Position numbers and translations under genes: made by a program
Assembly (NCBI RefSeq): GCF_020687785.1
Contig: NZ_JAJEWI010000010.1
Location: 248,001 to 312,000, forward strand
Length of the DNA: 64,000 nucleotides
Direction of reading: 5' to 3'
DNA from: Sphingopyxis yananensis
GTDB lineage: Bacteria > Pseudomonadota > Alphaproteobacteria > Sphingomonadales > Sphingomonadaceae
The notes under the pieces: model-generated
Told to the model about the DNA's origin: nothing
The model's input: the letters and a program-made list of their open reading frames with translations, nothing else
The model's database searches: none
Shown: in pieces, positions 27,936 through 37,107 of the stretch
Layout: the number at the start of each line of letters is the position of its first letter
Numbering within the stretch: the stretch's first letter is position 1

Positions 27936-29393
27936 ATGGACATCCAATTTGTCACCCAAATCGACGTGTCCGCCGATGTGGTCATTTATCCCATACGCAA
28001 GGCTGGCATTGGTGTTGCTGGCGCAGCGCAGGCCCAATTGCTGGCGGCAACCGCGCAGCAAGCGCGATTTGACGCGGCGGCTGGGGCTGTTGCCGAAACC
28101 ACTGTGCTAAACGCCGGCAAAGCCCAGCGTTTGGTCTTGTTGGGGCTTGGCGAGGGCAGTGAGCATGATTTTGAACGGGCTGGCGCAGCGGTCACCGCGC
28201 GTTTTCAGACCAGCGGTGTGACCCGCGTTGACGTGGACTTTTCGGATCCGGGCACGATTTCGTCCGCTGATGTCATATCCTTTGCCATTGGGGCCAAGCT
28301 GCGCAACTGGCGCTTGGACGATTATCGCACCCGCTTGACCGACAAGCAAAAGCCCAGCTTGAACCAGATTGTGATCGGGGCGTCGGTTGGCGACGTCGCG
28401 GGCGCATGGGCCGAAGCCGAAGCGATTGCAGAGGGTGTGGCGCTGACCCAGCGTTTGGTCGCCGAACCACCAAATATCCTATATCCCGAAAGCTTTGTGG
28501 ACCAGTGCCGCCATCTGGAATCGCTGGGCGTGACTTTGACCGTGCTGGACGAAGCCGACATGACCAAGCTGGGCATGGGCGCCTTGTTGGGCGTCGCCCA
28601 AGGTTCGGTCCGCAAGCCGCGCTTGTTGGCGCTGCATTGGAACGGCGGGCAAGCTGGTGAAGCGCCCGTGGCCTTTGTTGGCAAGGGCGTGACCTTTGAT
28701 ACTGGCGGTATCAGCCTGAAACCTGGACCAGGCATGGACATGATGAAATGGGACATGGGCGGCGCAGGCGCGGTCGTGGGTGCCATGAAGGCGCTGGCTG
28801 GCCGCAAAGCCAAGGCGAATGTCATCGGCGTCGTTGGTCTGGTAGAAAATATGCCAGACGGCAATGCCCAGCGCCCCGGCGATATTGTGACCACCATGTC
28901 GGGTCAAACCGTCGAAGTACTGAACACCGATGCCGAGGGCCGCTTGGTCTTGTGCGATGTGCTGACTTGGGTGCAAGAAACCCACAAGCCCAAGGCCATT
29001 GTTGATCTGGCCACCCTGACCGGTGCGATGGTGATCTCGCTGGGTCATGAATTTGGCGGTATGTTCGCCAATGACGACAAGCTGGCTGCTGATTTGTTGG
29101 CCGCAGGCGACAATAGCGGCGACAAGCTGTGGCGTTTCCCCTTGTCGCCAGCCTATGACAAGCTGATCGACAGCACGATCGCCGATATGAAAAATATCGG
29201 CCCGCGCGAAGCTGGTTCGATCACGGCGGCACAATTTCTGAAGCGTTATATTCAAGACGGCGTGGCATGGGCGCATTTGGATATTGCGGGCATGGCGTGG
29301 ATCGACAAGGATGGCCGCACCTATGCCAAGGGTGCGACCGGATATGGCGTGCGCTTGCTGGACCGTTATATCGCCGCCAACCACGAAGCTTGA
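27936..29393 (+). CDS. pepA: Leucyl aminopeptidase (M17 family)
   Basis: A 485-residue cytosolic dizinc aminopeptidase that removes N-terminal residues from peptides. The C-terminal catalytic domain shows the metal and catalytic motifs GKGVTFDTGGISLKPGPGMD, DMGGAGAV, and NTDAEGRL (residues 330-337), followed by DLATLTGAM. The less conserved N-terminal domain covers about residues 1-165. It is divergent from lptD and is followed 74 bp later by holC, a linkage also seen in E. coli (pepA-holC). Confidence 0.96.
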   Translation: MDIQFVTQIDVSADVVIYPIRKAGIGVAGAAQAQLLAATAQQARFDAAAGAVAETTVLNAGKAQRLVLLGLGEGSEHDFERAGAAVTARFQTSGVTRVDVDFSDPGTISSADVISFAIGAKLRNWRLDDYRTRLTDKQKPSLNQIVIGASVGDVAGAWAEAEAIAEGVALTQRLVAEPPNILYPESFVDQCRHLESLGVTLTVLDEADMTKLGMGALLGVAQGSVRKPRLLALHWNGGQAGEAPVAFVGKGVTFDTGGISLKPGPGMDMMKWDMGGAGAVVGAMKALAGRKAKANVIGVVGLVENMPDGNAQRPGDIVTTMSGQTVEVLNTDAEGRLVLCDVLTWVQETHKPKAIVDLATLTGAMVISLGHEFGGMFANDDKLAADLLAAGDNSGDKLWRFPLSPAYDKLIDSTIADMKNIGPREAGSITAAQFLKRYIQDGVAWAHLDIAGMAWIDKDGRTYAKGATGYGVRLLDRYIAANHEA

Positions 29394-29403
29394 TCCTGAC
29401 GAA

Positions 29404-29429
29404 GCGGCCTTGCGCAACAGCAAGGCCGC
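29404..29429 (+). other. Perfect 10-bp hairpin between pepA and holC
   Basis: gcggccttgc (29404-29413) pairs without mismatch with gcaaggccgc (29420-29429) around a 6-nt loop. No T-run follows, so it may be a processing or attenuation structure that lowers holC expression relative to pepA rather than a standard terminator. Confidence 0.5.
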
Positions 29430-29467
29430 CCAGACAGAATAAGCGAGGCTGAACAAGAAAGGCGACC

Positions 29468-29917
29468 ATGGGCCGCGTTGATTTTTACCGCGTGGGCCGT
29501 GATCCGGTGCAAAAATTGCTGTCTGCTGTGGCCGCGAAATTGCTGGATCAGGGCGAGCGATTGTTGATTGTGGCGGCGTCCGCCATGCAGAGACAGGAAA
29601 TTGACGCAGGGCTATGGTCGCACCAGCCCAGCAGCTTTTTGCCCCATGGGCCAGTGGGCAGCGACTATGCCGCCCATGAACCCATTTTAATCTCAGGCGA
29701 ATTTTTGAATATCGCCCCCAATTCAGCCCGCAACATTGCCTTGGCCGATGGGGTGTGGCACGATGGCGCCCTTGATTTTCAGCGCATATTCCTGTTGTTT
29801 GATGACAGCCGTATCCAAGAAGCGCGCCAGACGTGGAAAATATTAAAAAACGTCGACGGGGTGGAGCGGCATTTTTGGCAACAAGACGACCAAGGTCGCT
29901 GGTCGGAAGCTGGCTAG
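29468..29917 (+). CDS. holC: DNA polymerase III subunit chi
   Basis: A 149-residue protein resembling HolC, the clamp-loader accessory subunit that binds single-strand-binding protein. Family features are the N-terminal VDFYRV, the middle segment LLIVAASAMQRQEIDAGLW followed by SSFLPHG, and the late LFDDSRIQEARQTWKILK. The length fits alphaproteobacterial chi. It follows pepA with a hairpin between them. Confidence 0.9.
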   Translation: MGRVDFYRVGRDPVQKLLSAVAAKLLDQGERLLIVAASAMQRQEIDAGLWSHQPSSFLPHGPVGSDYAAHEPILISGEFLNIAPNSARNIALADGVWHDGALDFQRIFLLFDDSRIQEARQTWKILKNVDGVERHFWQQDDQGRWSEAG

Positions 29918-29980
29918 TCGAACAGGCTAGGGTCGGACCATGTTCGTTCACCCATGCCATGGCTAGACAAGGGGGACGAT

Positions 29981-30514
29981 ATGCGATTGACGGCGATATG
30001 GGCACCAGTGGGTGCAGCATTGGCTTTATTTACCCTGACGGCTTGCGGGTCCTCGTCGGAAAAGGAGGTTGCGAGCGGGACCGTTACCGACAGTGAAACG
30101 GGTGAGAAAACGCAATATCAAGTCACTCGGAAAGATGATGGGTCCGGTGGCACTCTGCGCATTGAAGGCAAAAATGGGGACATCCTGTTCGGCGCGGGCG
30201 CGGATGCGGCCCAAATGCCCAAAGGCTTTACCCTCTATCCCGGGTCGAAAATTACGGGCGGCATGAACACACGCGGCGGTGACGGGCAGCATGTTGTGGC
30301 CCAATTTGAAGTTTCAGCCCCGCTTTCCAAGGTGGTGGAACATTTGGAAGGGCAAATGCAAGCCCATGGCATGACCATTACGACCAAGGCCAATCAAGGC
30401 GGTACCCAGATGGTGATTGCGGAAAGTGAAGAGGGGCCCATTAACAATATTTTGGTGACCGCAACCGAGGATGGCGGCAAGACCAGCGGGTCCTTTACCT
30501 ATACGCAAAAATAG
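29981..30514 (+). CDS. Putative lipoprotein of unknown function
   Basis: A 177-residue protein starting MRLTAIWAPVGAALALFTLTAC, with a lipobox LTAC, then a Ser/Glu/Lys linker. The body is predicted soluble and beta-rich. The middle (PKGFTLYPGSKITGGMNT) and the end (VVEHLEGQMQAHGMTITTKANQ) resemble envelope proteins of unknown role found in sphingomonads, but I do not recognise a named family. ATG 29981 is chosen for the AGGGGG site five bases upstream and for the signal; a longer frame from 29954 lacks both. It stands between holC and ndk with no clear partner. Confidence 0.7.
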   Translation: MRLTAIWAPVGAALALFTLTACGSSSEKEVASGTVTDSETGEKTQYQVTRKDDGSGGTLRIEGKNGDILFGAGADAAQMPKGFTLYPGSKITGGMNTRGGDGQHVVAQFEVSAPLSKVVEHLEGQMQAHGMTITTKANQGGTQMVIAESEEGPINNILVTATEDGGKTSGSFTYTQK

Positions 30515-30639
30515 CGCGGCCTCGATCAGAATGGAAAATCTGACAGTGAGAGCAGGTGATTGCGCGTCTTTTCTTGCGGAAAAGCCAAAGCCTCGTTAGA
30601 GGCGCGCCCAACGCAATCCCGATTTCAGGAGTCATTTCC

Positions 30640-31062
30640 ATGGCGGCTACCCGCACTTTTTCGATCATTAAGCCTGATGCAACCCGTCGCAACCTGACCG
30701 GTGCTGTCACCGCCAAGCTGGAAGGCGCTGGTCTGCGCGTTGTGGCGTCGAAGCGCATCCAAATGACCCGCGAACAAGCCGAAGGCTTTTATGCTGTTCA
30801 CAAAGAACGCCCTTTCTTCGGTGAACTGGTGGAATTCATGATCTCCGGCCCTGTGGTTGTGCAGGTTTTGGAAGGCGAAAACGCCGTAAAGGCCAACCGC
30901 GACATCATGGGCGCCACCAACCCTGCTGATGCAGCCGAAGGCACCATCCGCAAGGAATTCGCCGAAAGCATCGAAGCAAATTCGGTTCATGGCAGCGACA
31001 GCGAAGAAAATGCAGCGATCGAAATCGCCTATTTCTTCAAGCCAGAAGAAATTGTTGGCTAA
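30640..31062 (+). CDS. ndk: Nucleoside diphosphate kinase
   Basis: A 140-residue enzyme that transfers the gamma-phosphate from ATP to nucleoside diphosphates through a phosphohistidine. The active-site histidine is in NSVHGSDS. The start ([15 protein letters not shown]), the Kpn-loop region and the [10 protein letters not shown] tail match the family. ATG 30640 follows CAGGAG; an open frame reaching back to 30556 has no support. A strong terminator follows the stop. Confidence 0.97.
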   Translation: MAATRTFSIIKPDATRRNLTGAVTAKLEGAGLRVVASKRIQMTREQAEGFYAVHKERPFFGELVEFMISGPVVVQVLEGENAVKANRDIMGATNPADAAEGTIRKEFAESIEANSVHGSDSEENAAIEIAYFFKPEEIVG

Positions 31063-31085
31063 TCTTTCGGCAACGAAAGACCAAC

Positions 31086-31120
31086 AAAAAGGGCCGTCGG
31101 AGCAATCCGGCGGCCTTTTT
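31086..31120 (+). terminator. Rho-independent terminator after ndk
   Basis: A GC-rich stem (gggccgtcgga / tccggcggcc with a T-G pair, 4-nt loop) is flanked by five A residues on the left and five T on the right, so it can end transcripts from both sides. It lies just beyond the ndk stop and between the convergent ndk and purN genes. Confidence 0.88.
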
Positions 31121-31140
31121 CTTGTCCGTTCAATTTGGGG

Positions 31141-31205
31141 AATTCATCCGCGTTGGTCGTGGATGAATTTTGCGCTTCAGCCGCGTTGGTCGCGGATGAA
31201 CTTTG
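31141..31205. repeat. Partial duplication of the purN 3' end, with hairpin
   Basis: Positions 31148-31172 and 31181-31205 are 25-bp direct repeats with 23 identities, offset by 33 bp. The right copy is the last codons of purN (encoding FIRDQRG and stop on the minus strand); the left copy lies just beyond the stop and would encode the nearly identical FIHDQRG. The left copy also forms an inverted repeat, aattcatcc (31141-31149) with ggatgaatt (31161-31169), a possible RNA hairpin at the end of the purMN transcript. Confidence 0.8.
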
Positions 31206-31779
31206 ATAAAGTCGCGGGATAAAGTTGATGTTCAGCGAACAACACGCGGCCCGCAAGGCTGGCGGCATTGTCGTCTGGCAAAATCGCAACCGGCGTTTGG
31301 GCCAGCACAGGGCCGTCGTCCAATTCCGCTGTCACCATATGGATGCTACAACCGCCATGGCTGTCGCCCGCATCAATGGCGCGTTGGTGGGTGTCCAGCC
31401 CCTTATATTTCGGCAACAGGCTGGGATGGATGTTCAGCATCCGTCCTTCCCAGCCGCGCACAAAGGCTTCGGACAAGATGCGCATATAGCCTGCCAGCGC
31501 GACATATTCTGCGCCGCTTGCCCGCAATTGGGCATCCACCAAGGCGTCAAATTCGTCGCGGCTCATGCCCTTGTGGCTGTGCGACCATGTTGGGATGCCC
31601 TCGGCGGCGGCTAATTTCAGGCCAGCTGCGTCGGGCTTGTTCGACCCCACCAATATAATATCATAGGGACAATCGGCGGCTTTGGCGGCGTAAAGCAACG
31701 CCGCCATATTGGTGCCGCTGCCCGATATCAGCACAGCGACTTTGGCCCGATTTTCCCCTTCCACTGGCTGATCAGCCAT
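31177..31779 (-). CDS. purN: Phosphoribosylglycinamide formyltransferase
   Basis: A 200-residue enzyme that formylates GAR with 10-formyl-THF in purine synthesis. Signature elements: [13 protein letters not shown] near the start, [22 protein letters not shown] with the catalytic Asn-His, and the segment [22 protein letters not shown] with the catalytic Asp. It overlaps the end of purM by eight bases on the same strand, the usual purMN operon. The last codons are partly duplicated downstream of the stop. Confidence 0.95.
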   Translation of the reverse strand: MADQPVEGENRAKVAVLISGSGTNMAALLYAAKAADCPYDIILVGSNKPDAAGLKLAAAEGIPTWSHSHKGMSRDEFDALVDAQLRASGAEYVALAGYMRILSEAFVRGWEGRMLNIHPSLLPKYKGLDTHQRAIDAGDSHGGCSIHMVTAELDDGPVLAQTPVAILPDDNAASLAGRVLFAEHQLYPATLSKFIRDQRG

Positions 31780-32878
31780 TGTGGGTTGCGGACCAATCGC
31801 TGCGGGCGCTCCATGTTTCGCTGCTGCCGGTCACGGTGCAGCCCTTGGTACCGGCTGCGATATGACCAATGCGGTGCACGGTTTCGCCAGCGGTTTCGAG
31901 GGCGGCGGTGATGTCCGCTACATCGGCCGCGGCCACGACAACGGCCATGCCAACGCCGCAGTTAAAGGTGCGGGCCATTTCTTCCGGTTCAATATTGCCC
32001 TGTGCTTGCAAGAACGCCATCAGACGCGGCTGTTGCCACGCATCAGCATTCACATGGGCATGCAAATTGTCCGGCAAAATGCGCGGGATATTTTCCAGCA
32101 AGCCGCCGCCCGTGATATGCGCGAGGGCATGGATTTTACCGCTCTTTACCAGCGGCAGCAGGCTCTTCACATAAATGCGGGTCGGTGCCATCAGCGCGTC
32201 GATCAAGATGGTTTCTTGGTCGAACAGGGCAGGGCGGTTGAGCTTCCAGCCTTTGTCGGCAGCCAAGCGGCGCACTAGTGAAAAACCGTTGGAATGAACG
32301 CCCGACGAGGCCAGACCCAAAATCACGTCGCCTTCGGCCAGCTTGTCAGCGGTCAGCACTTCATTTCGTTCGACTGCGCCAACGCAGAAGCCCGCCAAGT
32401 CATAATCATCATCGCTATACATGCCAGGCATTTCAGCGGTTTCGCCGCCGATCAAGGCGCAGCCCGCTTGTTTGCAGCCTTCTGCAATGCCCGCCACAAC
32501 GGCAGTGGCGGTGTCGATGTCCAATTTGCCAGTGGCGTAATAATCCAAGAAGAACAGGGGTTCTGCGCCCTGCACAATCAAATCATTCACGCACATCGCG
32601 ACCAAGTCGATGCCAACGCCGTCATGTTTGCCCGAATCAATGGCCAATTTCAATTTGGTGCCAACGCCGTCATTGGCGGCCACCAACAAAGGATCGTTAA
32701 AGCCAGCGGCTTTCAGATCGAAAAAGCCCCCAAATCCGCCAAGGTCGGCATTCGCACCCGCGCGCCGTGTCGAACGGGCGAGGGGTGCGATGGCACGAAC
32801 CAGCGCATTTCCGGCGTCAATCGACACACCGGCTTGGGCATAAGTATAAGAGGCGGGCTGATCTTGCTTTGGTTCCAT
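31772..32878 (-). CDS. purM: Phosphoribosylformylglycinamidine cyclo-ligase
   Basis: A 368-residue AIR synthetase that closes the imidazole ring in purine synthesis. Motifs: [15 protein letters not shown] near the start, [47 protein letters not shown], and [13 protein letters not shown]. It is divergent from the exported DUF2066-like gene (84 bp apart) and overlaps purN, so both purine steps are made together. Confidence 0.96.
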   Translation of the reverse strand: MEPKQDQPASYTYAQAGVSIDAGNALVRAIAPLARSTRRAGANADLGGFGGFFDLKAAGFNDPLLVAANDGVGTKLKLAIDSGKHDGVGIDLVAMCVNDLIVQGAEPLFFLDYYATGKLDIDTATAVVAGIAEGCKQAGCALIGGETAEMPGMYSDDDYDLAGFCVGAVERNEVLTADKLAEGDVILGLASSGVHSNGFSLVRRLAADKGWKLNRPALFDQETILIDALMAPTRIYVKSLLPLVKSGKIHALAHITGGGLLENIPRILPDNLHAHVNADAWQQPRLMAFLQAQGNIEPEEMARTFNCGVGMAVVVAAADVADITAALETAGETVHRIGHIAAGTKGCTVTGSSETWSARSDWSATHNG

Positions 32879-32962
32879 GCAGGCGCGCCTAACCCCTCTG
32901 TTCGAAAAATGCCACGATTTCCTTGTCCACGGCCACGCTTTTGGGCACAGGATAGGGACGTT

Positions 32963-34252
32963 ATGATTTTATCTGCATCTTCGCCCGCGCGCCATAGCCC
33001 TTCTTCGCTGCCGATCCGCCGCCTGTTGTCGCGGCAGAAATGGCGGATAAGCGCGCTTTGCGCCGTGGCGGGGGCTTTGTTTCTGGCCAATGTGGTGGAT
33101 GGGCAAATTGCACGGGGCAATCGTGGAATCACGCCGATCAATAGCAGCGCCGATTTCATGGCAGGTGGAATTAGCGTCAATGTGACGGGCAAAGACCCCG
33201 ATGATGCGCGCTCCAATGGCTGGAGAGAGGCGCAGCGCAAGGGGTGGGAACAGCTTTATCAACGGTTGAACGGCACCGCCGCGCCCAAATTGGCCGATTC
33301 GGTGCTGGACGGCATTGTGACCGCCATTGTCGTGGAACAGGAACAAATTGGTGCCCGCCGCTATGTGGCCAAGCTGGGCGTGCAGTTTGACCGTGTGCGC
33401 GCCGGCCAGATTTTGGGCGTCAGCGGCCGGATGCTGCGGTCGCCGCCGATGCTGGTGATCCCTGTTTATTCCATCGACGGCATGCAACAGGTGTTTGAAC
33501 AGCGCAGCCCATGGCAAAAAGCATGGGCGGAATATCATACCGGCCAAAGTGCGATTGATTATGTGCGCACGGCGGGCACTGGCAGCGATACTTTGCTGCT
33601 GAACGCGGGGCAGACCGGCCGCCGCAGCCGCACATGGTGGCGGGTGATTTTGGACCAATATGGCGCGGCGGACGTGCTGATGCCGATGGCGCGGGTGGAA
33701 TATAGCTATCCCGGCGGGCCGATTAAGGGATATTTTGCAGCGCGCTTTGGCCCCGATAACCGCTTGTTGGAAAGCTTTACCATGACAGGCAGCAGCCCCG
33801 CTGCGTTGCCCGAGATGATGGAAAAGGCTGCTACGCGGATTGACGGCATTTTTACCAAGGCTTTAGCCGCGGGCCAGCTTCGCACTGATGCCTATTTGGT
33901 CTTGGAAAAGCCGGTTGAGGTTGCCGAACTGCCCGATATTGCGGATGGCGCCGAGGATAGCGTCCTGTCCACCGATACCGCTGCCACACCGCCGCCCACC
34001 ACCAGCGCGCCGGTGCAAAGCTTTAGCGTGCAATATGTTTCGCCGGACGTGGATTCGGTGACCGCCACCGAACGAGCCGTGGCGGGCGTGGCGGGCGTAC
34101 AGTCGGCGACGACCAGCAGCTTGGCGCTGGGCGGAACATCGGTGATGCGCGTTTCTTATCGCGGGGATATGGCGGGACTGAAAGTGGCTTTGTCGGCGCG
34201 TGGTTTCACGGTGCAAGAGGGTGGCGGGCAACTGCGGATCAGCCGCCGATGA
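32963..34252 (+). CDS. Exported DUF2066-like protein of unknown function
   Basis: A 429-residue protein. An Arg-rich start is followed by one hydrophobic segment ([17 protein letters not shown]), probably an uncleaved anchor or signal. The next region ([20 protein letters not shown], then [14 protein letters not shown]) resembles the start of DUF2066 proteins. A Thr/Pro-rich linker (about residues 330-350) separates a C-terminal ferredoxin-like fold with [14 protein letters not shown] and [13 protein letters not shown], similar to heavy-metal-associated-like domains but without a CxxC metal site. ATG 32963 is the first start outside the purM mirror frame. Its stop overlaps the hda start (ATGA). 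Function unknown. Confidence 0.7.
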   Translation: MILSASSPARHSPSSLPIRRLLSRQKWRISALCAVAGALFLANVVDGQIARGNRGITPINSSADFMAGGISVNVTGKDPDDARSNGWREAQRKGWEQLYQRLNGTAAPKLADSVLDGIVTAIVVEQEQIGARRYVAKLGVQFDRVRAGQILGVSGRMLRSPPMLVIPVYSIDGMQQVFEQRSPWQKAWAEYHTGQSAIDYVRTAGTGSDTLLLNAGQTGRRSRTWWRVILDQYGAADVLMPMARVEYSYPGGPIKGYFAARFGPDNRLLESFTMTGSSPAALPEMMEKAATRIDGIFTKALAAGQLRTDAYLVLEKPVEVAELPDIADGAEDSVLSTDTAATPPPTTSAPVQSFSVQYVSPDVDSVTATERAVAGVAGVQSATTSSLALGGTSVMRVSYRGDMAGLKVALSARGFTVQEGGGQLRISRR

Positions 34253-34908
34253 GCCAATCCATCGCCGGCCAAATCGCGCTGCCATTGGACTGGAGCGCGG
34301 GCGGCCAGAATGATGGGCCCTTCCTTGTCGGGCCTAGCAACGAAGATGCTGTGCGCTATTTGCATCATGTGTCGAGTTGGATTGTGCCAGCGGCCATATT
34401 GGTGGGGCCTGCGGGGTCGGGGCGCACGGCGATGGGCCGTATGTTTTCCCGCGAAACCGGTGGCCGCGTCATTGATGGCCCGCACAGCGTGTCTGAAGAA
34501 GATTTATTTCATGCGTGGAACCACGCACAATCCAGCAAAACGCCTTTGCTGATTATCGCCGCCACCCCGCCGTCCCAATGGGGCGTGCGCTTGCCAGATT
34601 TGGAATCGCGCCTGAACGCGGTGCCCGTGCTGCGGATTGGGGAGCCAGATGAAATGTTGGCCCGCGATTTGATCGAGGCTTTGTTTGCTCAGCGTGGTAT
34701 GGTTCTCTCGCCCGAGATATCATCCTATATCGTTCCGCGCATGGAACGGACATATGAGATGGTGCACAAAATTGTTCAGGCGTTGGACGCGGCCAGTTTG
34801 GAACAAAGCCGCCGATTGGGTATTCGTCTTACGCGTGAAACATTAGTGTCACAGGGGTTAATCGTTCCCGACCTTTTGGAGCGACAGGAAGCCGCTTTAT
34901 GCCGATAA
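34249..34908 (+). CDS. hda: DnaA-homologous regulatory inactivator Hda (HdaA)
   Basis: A 219-residue AAA+ protein related to the DnaA ATPase domain but lacking its DNA-binding domain. It carries a clamp-binding motif QIALPL at residues 8-13, then a P-loop GPAGSGRTAM and the sensor region around LPDLESRLNAVPV. Hda-type proteins dock on the sliding clamp and stimulate ATP hydrolysis by DnaA to stop re-initiation. The acidic Walker B (LLIIAAT) is degenerate, as in several alphaproteobacterial HdaA-like proteins. It overlaps its upstream neighbour by four and ppk1 by ten bases. Confidence 0.85.
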   Translation: MSQSIAGQIALPLDWSAGGQNDGPFLVGPSNEDAVRYLHHVSSWIVPAAILVGPAGSGRTAMGRMFSRETGGRVIDGPHSVSEEDLFHAWNHAQSSKTPLLIIAATPPSQWGVRLPDLESRLNAVPVLRIGEPDEMLARDLIEALFAQRGMVLSPEISSYIVPRMERTYEMVHKIVQALDAASLEQSRRLGIRLTRETLVSQGLIVPDLLERQEAALCR

Positions 34909-37103
34909 GTGATAACCCGCTGATCCCCAAACCCAAGATGGATTTGGCCAACAGCTATACGCCCGACATGGGGCCAGAGCGTTTTTTTAACCGTGAACTA
35001 AGTTGGCTGGCGTTTAACCGCCGCGTGATGGAAGAAGCGCGCAACGAAGCGCATCCTTTGTTGGAACGGCTGCGCTTTTTATCGATCAGCGGCAGCAATT
35101 TGGACGAATTTTTCATGGTCCGCGTTGCGGGGCTGAAGGCCCAGCAATTGGAAGGGATTGAAACCTGCTCGGCTGATGGGCGCTCGCCAAGCCAGCAATT
35201 GGCCGAGATTGAAAGCGAAGTGAACCGCCTGCTGCAAGAGCAACAGGCCGAATGGCAAAAGCTGCGGGTTTTGCTGACGGAACAAGATATATTGGTCTAT
35301 GATCAAGCGTCGGCCAAAGAAAAGCTGCACGCCAGCATGTGGCAATATTTTCAGGACCAAATTTTCCCGATTTTGACGCCGCAAGTCTTGGACCCCGCCC
35401 ATCCATTTCCCTTCATCCCCAATGGCGGGCTGGGGGTTGTGTTCGATCTGAAACGCCTGAGCAGCGGTGAGACGGTCCGCCAGTTGGTGCTGCTGCCGCC
35501 AGCCTTACCGCGCTTTGTGAAGGTTCCGGGGGCTGGGAACGGCAGCGGAAGCGCAAGCGTGCTTGTGTCGATGGAGCATTTCATTGAGGCTTTTGCGGAT
35601 CGGCTTTTCCCTGGTTTTGAAATTCGCTCCCATGGGGTGTTTCGCATCATTCGTGACAGCGACATCGAATTGGAAGAAGAAGCGGAAGACTTGGTCCGTT
35701 TCTTTAAAACCGCCTTGCGCCGCCGCCGCCGTGGGCGGGTGATTTTGCTAGAGGTCGAGGCCGATATCGCGCCGGAGCTGGAAGAATTGCTTCATCAAGA
35801 TATACAAGGCCATGAAGCGATGATCGCCAAGGTGGACGGTTTCATCGGCCTTAGCGACTTGTCAGTATTGGTGGATGTAGACCGGCCGGATTTGAAATTT
35901 CCGGCCTATACGGCGCGATTTCCCGAACGCATTCGAGAACATGGCGGGGATTGTTTTGCCGCGATCAGCAGCAAAGACATTGTGGTTCACCACCCCTATG
36001 AAAGCTTTGACGTCGTTATTTCCTTTTTGCGCCAAGCGGCGGCGGATCCGGACGTGGTGGCGATTAAGCAAACGCTTTATCGTGCGGGCAATCAGTCGCC
36101 AGTCATTCGGGCGTTGATCGAAGCGGCAGAGGCTGGAAAGTCCGTCACGGCTGTGGTGGAATTAAAAGCTCGCTTTGACGAAGAACAAAATCTGTTGTGG
36201 GCCAACCAGTTGGAACGCGCAGGTGTACAGGTCGTCTATGGGTTTATCGAATGGAAAACCCATGCGAAAATTTCGATGGTCGTCCGCAAAGAAGGAGCGC
36301 GTTACCGCACCTATTGCCACTTTGGCACGGGCAATTACCACCCGATCACCGCCCGCGTTTATACCGACTTGAGCTTCTTTACCGCGGATCCGCGCGCAGG
36401 CCGCGATGCGGCGCAATTGTTCAACTATATCACCGGATATATTGAGCCAGAGCGGATGGAGATGATCAAAATGTCGCCGCTGAACATGCGCGGCAGTTTG
36501 TTCGAATTGATCGATGCCGAAATTTTGGCCGCCAAAGAAGGGCGTGTTTCGGGCATTTGGGCCAAGATGAACAGCTTGGTCGACCCCGCGATCATCGACA
36601 AATTATATGAAGCCAGTGGCGCCGGCGTGCAGGTGGAGTTGGTGGTGCGCGGCATTTGCTGTCTGCGGCCCGGTGTGGAGGGATTGTCCGAAAATATCCG
36701 CGTGAAATCAGTGGTCGGGCGTTTCTTGGAGCATAGCCGGATTTGGGCCTTTGCCAATGGGGCGGCCATGCCGCATTCCAACACCAAATTGTTCATTTCC
36801 AGTGCCGATTGGATGCCGCGCAATTTCGACCGCCGCGTGGAATATATGATCCCGATCGAAAATCCGACGGTGCATGATCAGATTTTGGATCAAGTGTTGC
36901 TGGCCAATTTGATCGACAATCAGCAAAGCTGGATATTGCAGCCCGATGGCCGCTATGAGCGCATGAAATCGACGGATAAGCCATTTAATTTGCATCATTA
37001 TTTTATGAATAATGCGTCTTTGTCGGGACGTGGGAACGCGCTGCATAAACGACATGACGTGCCGACATTGGCCTTTGTGCAAAGAAAGGCTGGGGAGGCC
37101 TGA
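34899..37103 (+). CDS. ppk1: Polyphosphate kinase 1
   Basis: A 734-residue enzyme that builds polyphosphate from ATP reversibly. N-domain start FFNRELSWLAFNRRVMEEA, the head-domain FHxxN-like SNLDEFFMVRVAGLK, and the catalytic pair of histidines: one in the YCHFGTGNYHP region (phosphohistidine loop), the other in AAMPHSNTKLFISSADWM. Length is normal. It overlaps hda and is followed four bases later by ppx, so synthesis and breakdown of polyphosphate are encoded in one unit. Translation likely begins at ATG 34899. Confidence 0.96.
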   Translation: MPISDNPLIPKPKMDLANSYTPDMGPERFFNRELSWLAFNRRVMEEARNEAHPLLERLRFLSISGSNLDEFFMVRVAGLKAQQLEGIETCSADGRSPSQQLAEIESEVNRLLQEQQAEWQKLRVLLTEQDILVYDQASAKEKLHASMWQYFQDQIFPILTPQVLDPAHPFPFIPNGGLGVVFDLKRLSSGETVRQLVLLPPALPRFVKVPGAGNGSGSASVLVSMEHFIEAFADRLFPGFEIRSHGVFRIIRDSDIELEEEAEDLVRFFKTALRRRRRGRVILLEVEADIAPELEELLHQDIQGHEAMIAKVDGFIGLSDLSVLVDVDRPDLKFPAYTARFPERIREHGGDCFAAISSKDIVVHHPYESFDVVISFLRQAAADPDVVAIKQTLYRAGNQSPVIRALIEAAEAGKSVTAVVELKARFDEEQNLLWANQLERAGVQVVYGFIEWKTHAKISMVVRKEGARYRTYCHFGTGNYHPITARVYTDLSFFTADPRAGRDAAQLFNYITGYIEPERMEMIKMSPLNMRGSLFELIDAEILAAKEGRVSGIWAKMNSLVDPAIIDKLYEASGAGVQVELVVRGICCLRPGVEGLSENIRVKSVVGRFLEHSRIWAFANGAAMPHSNTKLFISSADWMPRNFDRRVEYMIPIENPTVHDQILDQVLLANLIDNQQSWILQPDGRYERMKSTDKPFNLHHYFMNNASLSGRGNALHKRHDVPTLAFVQRKAGEA

Positions 37104-37107
37104 GCCG

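Noticed and set aside
28479-30020. 513-codon minus-strand frame opposite pepA and holC
   Set aside because: It crosses two well-supported plus-strand genes and has unnatural composition.
32294-32962. N-terminal extension of the DUF2066-like gene back into purM
   Set aside because: The extension only translates the mirror of purM; ATG 32963 gives a natural signal/anchor start.
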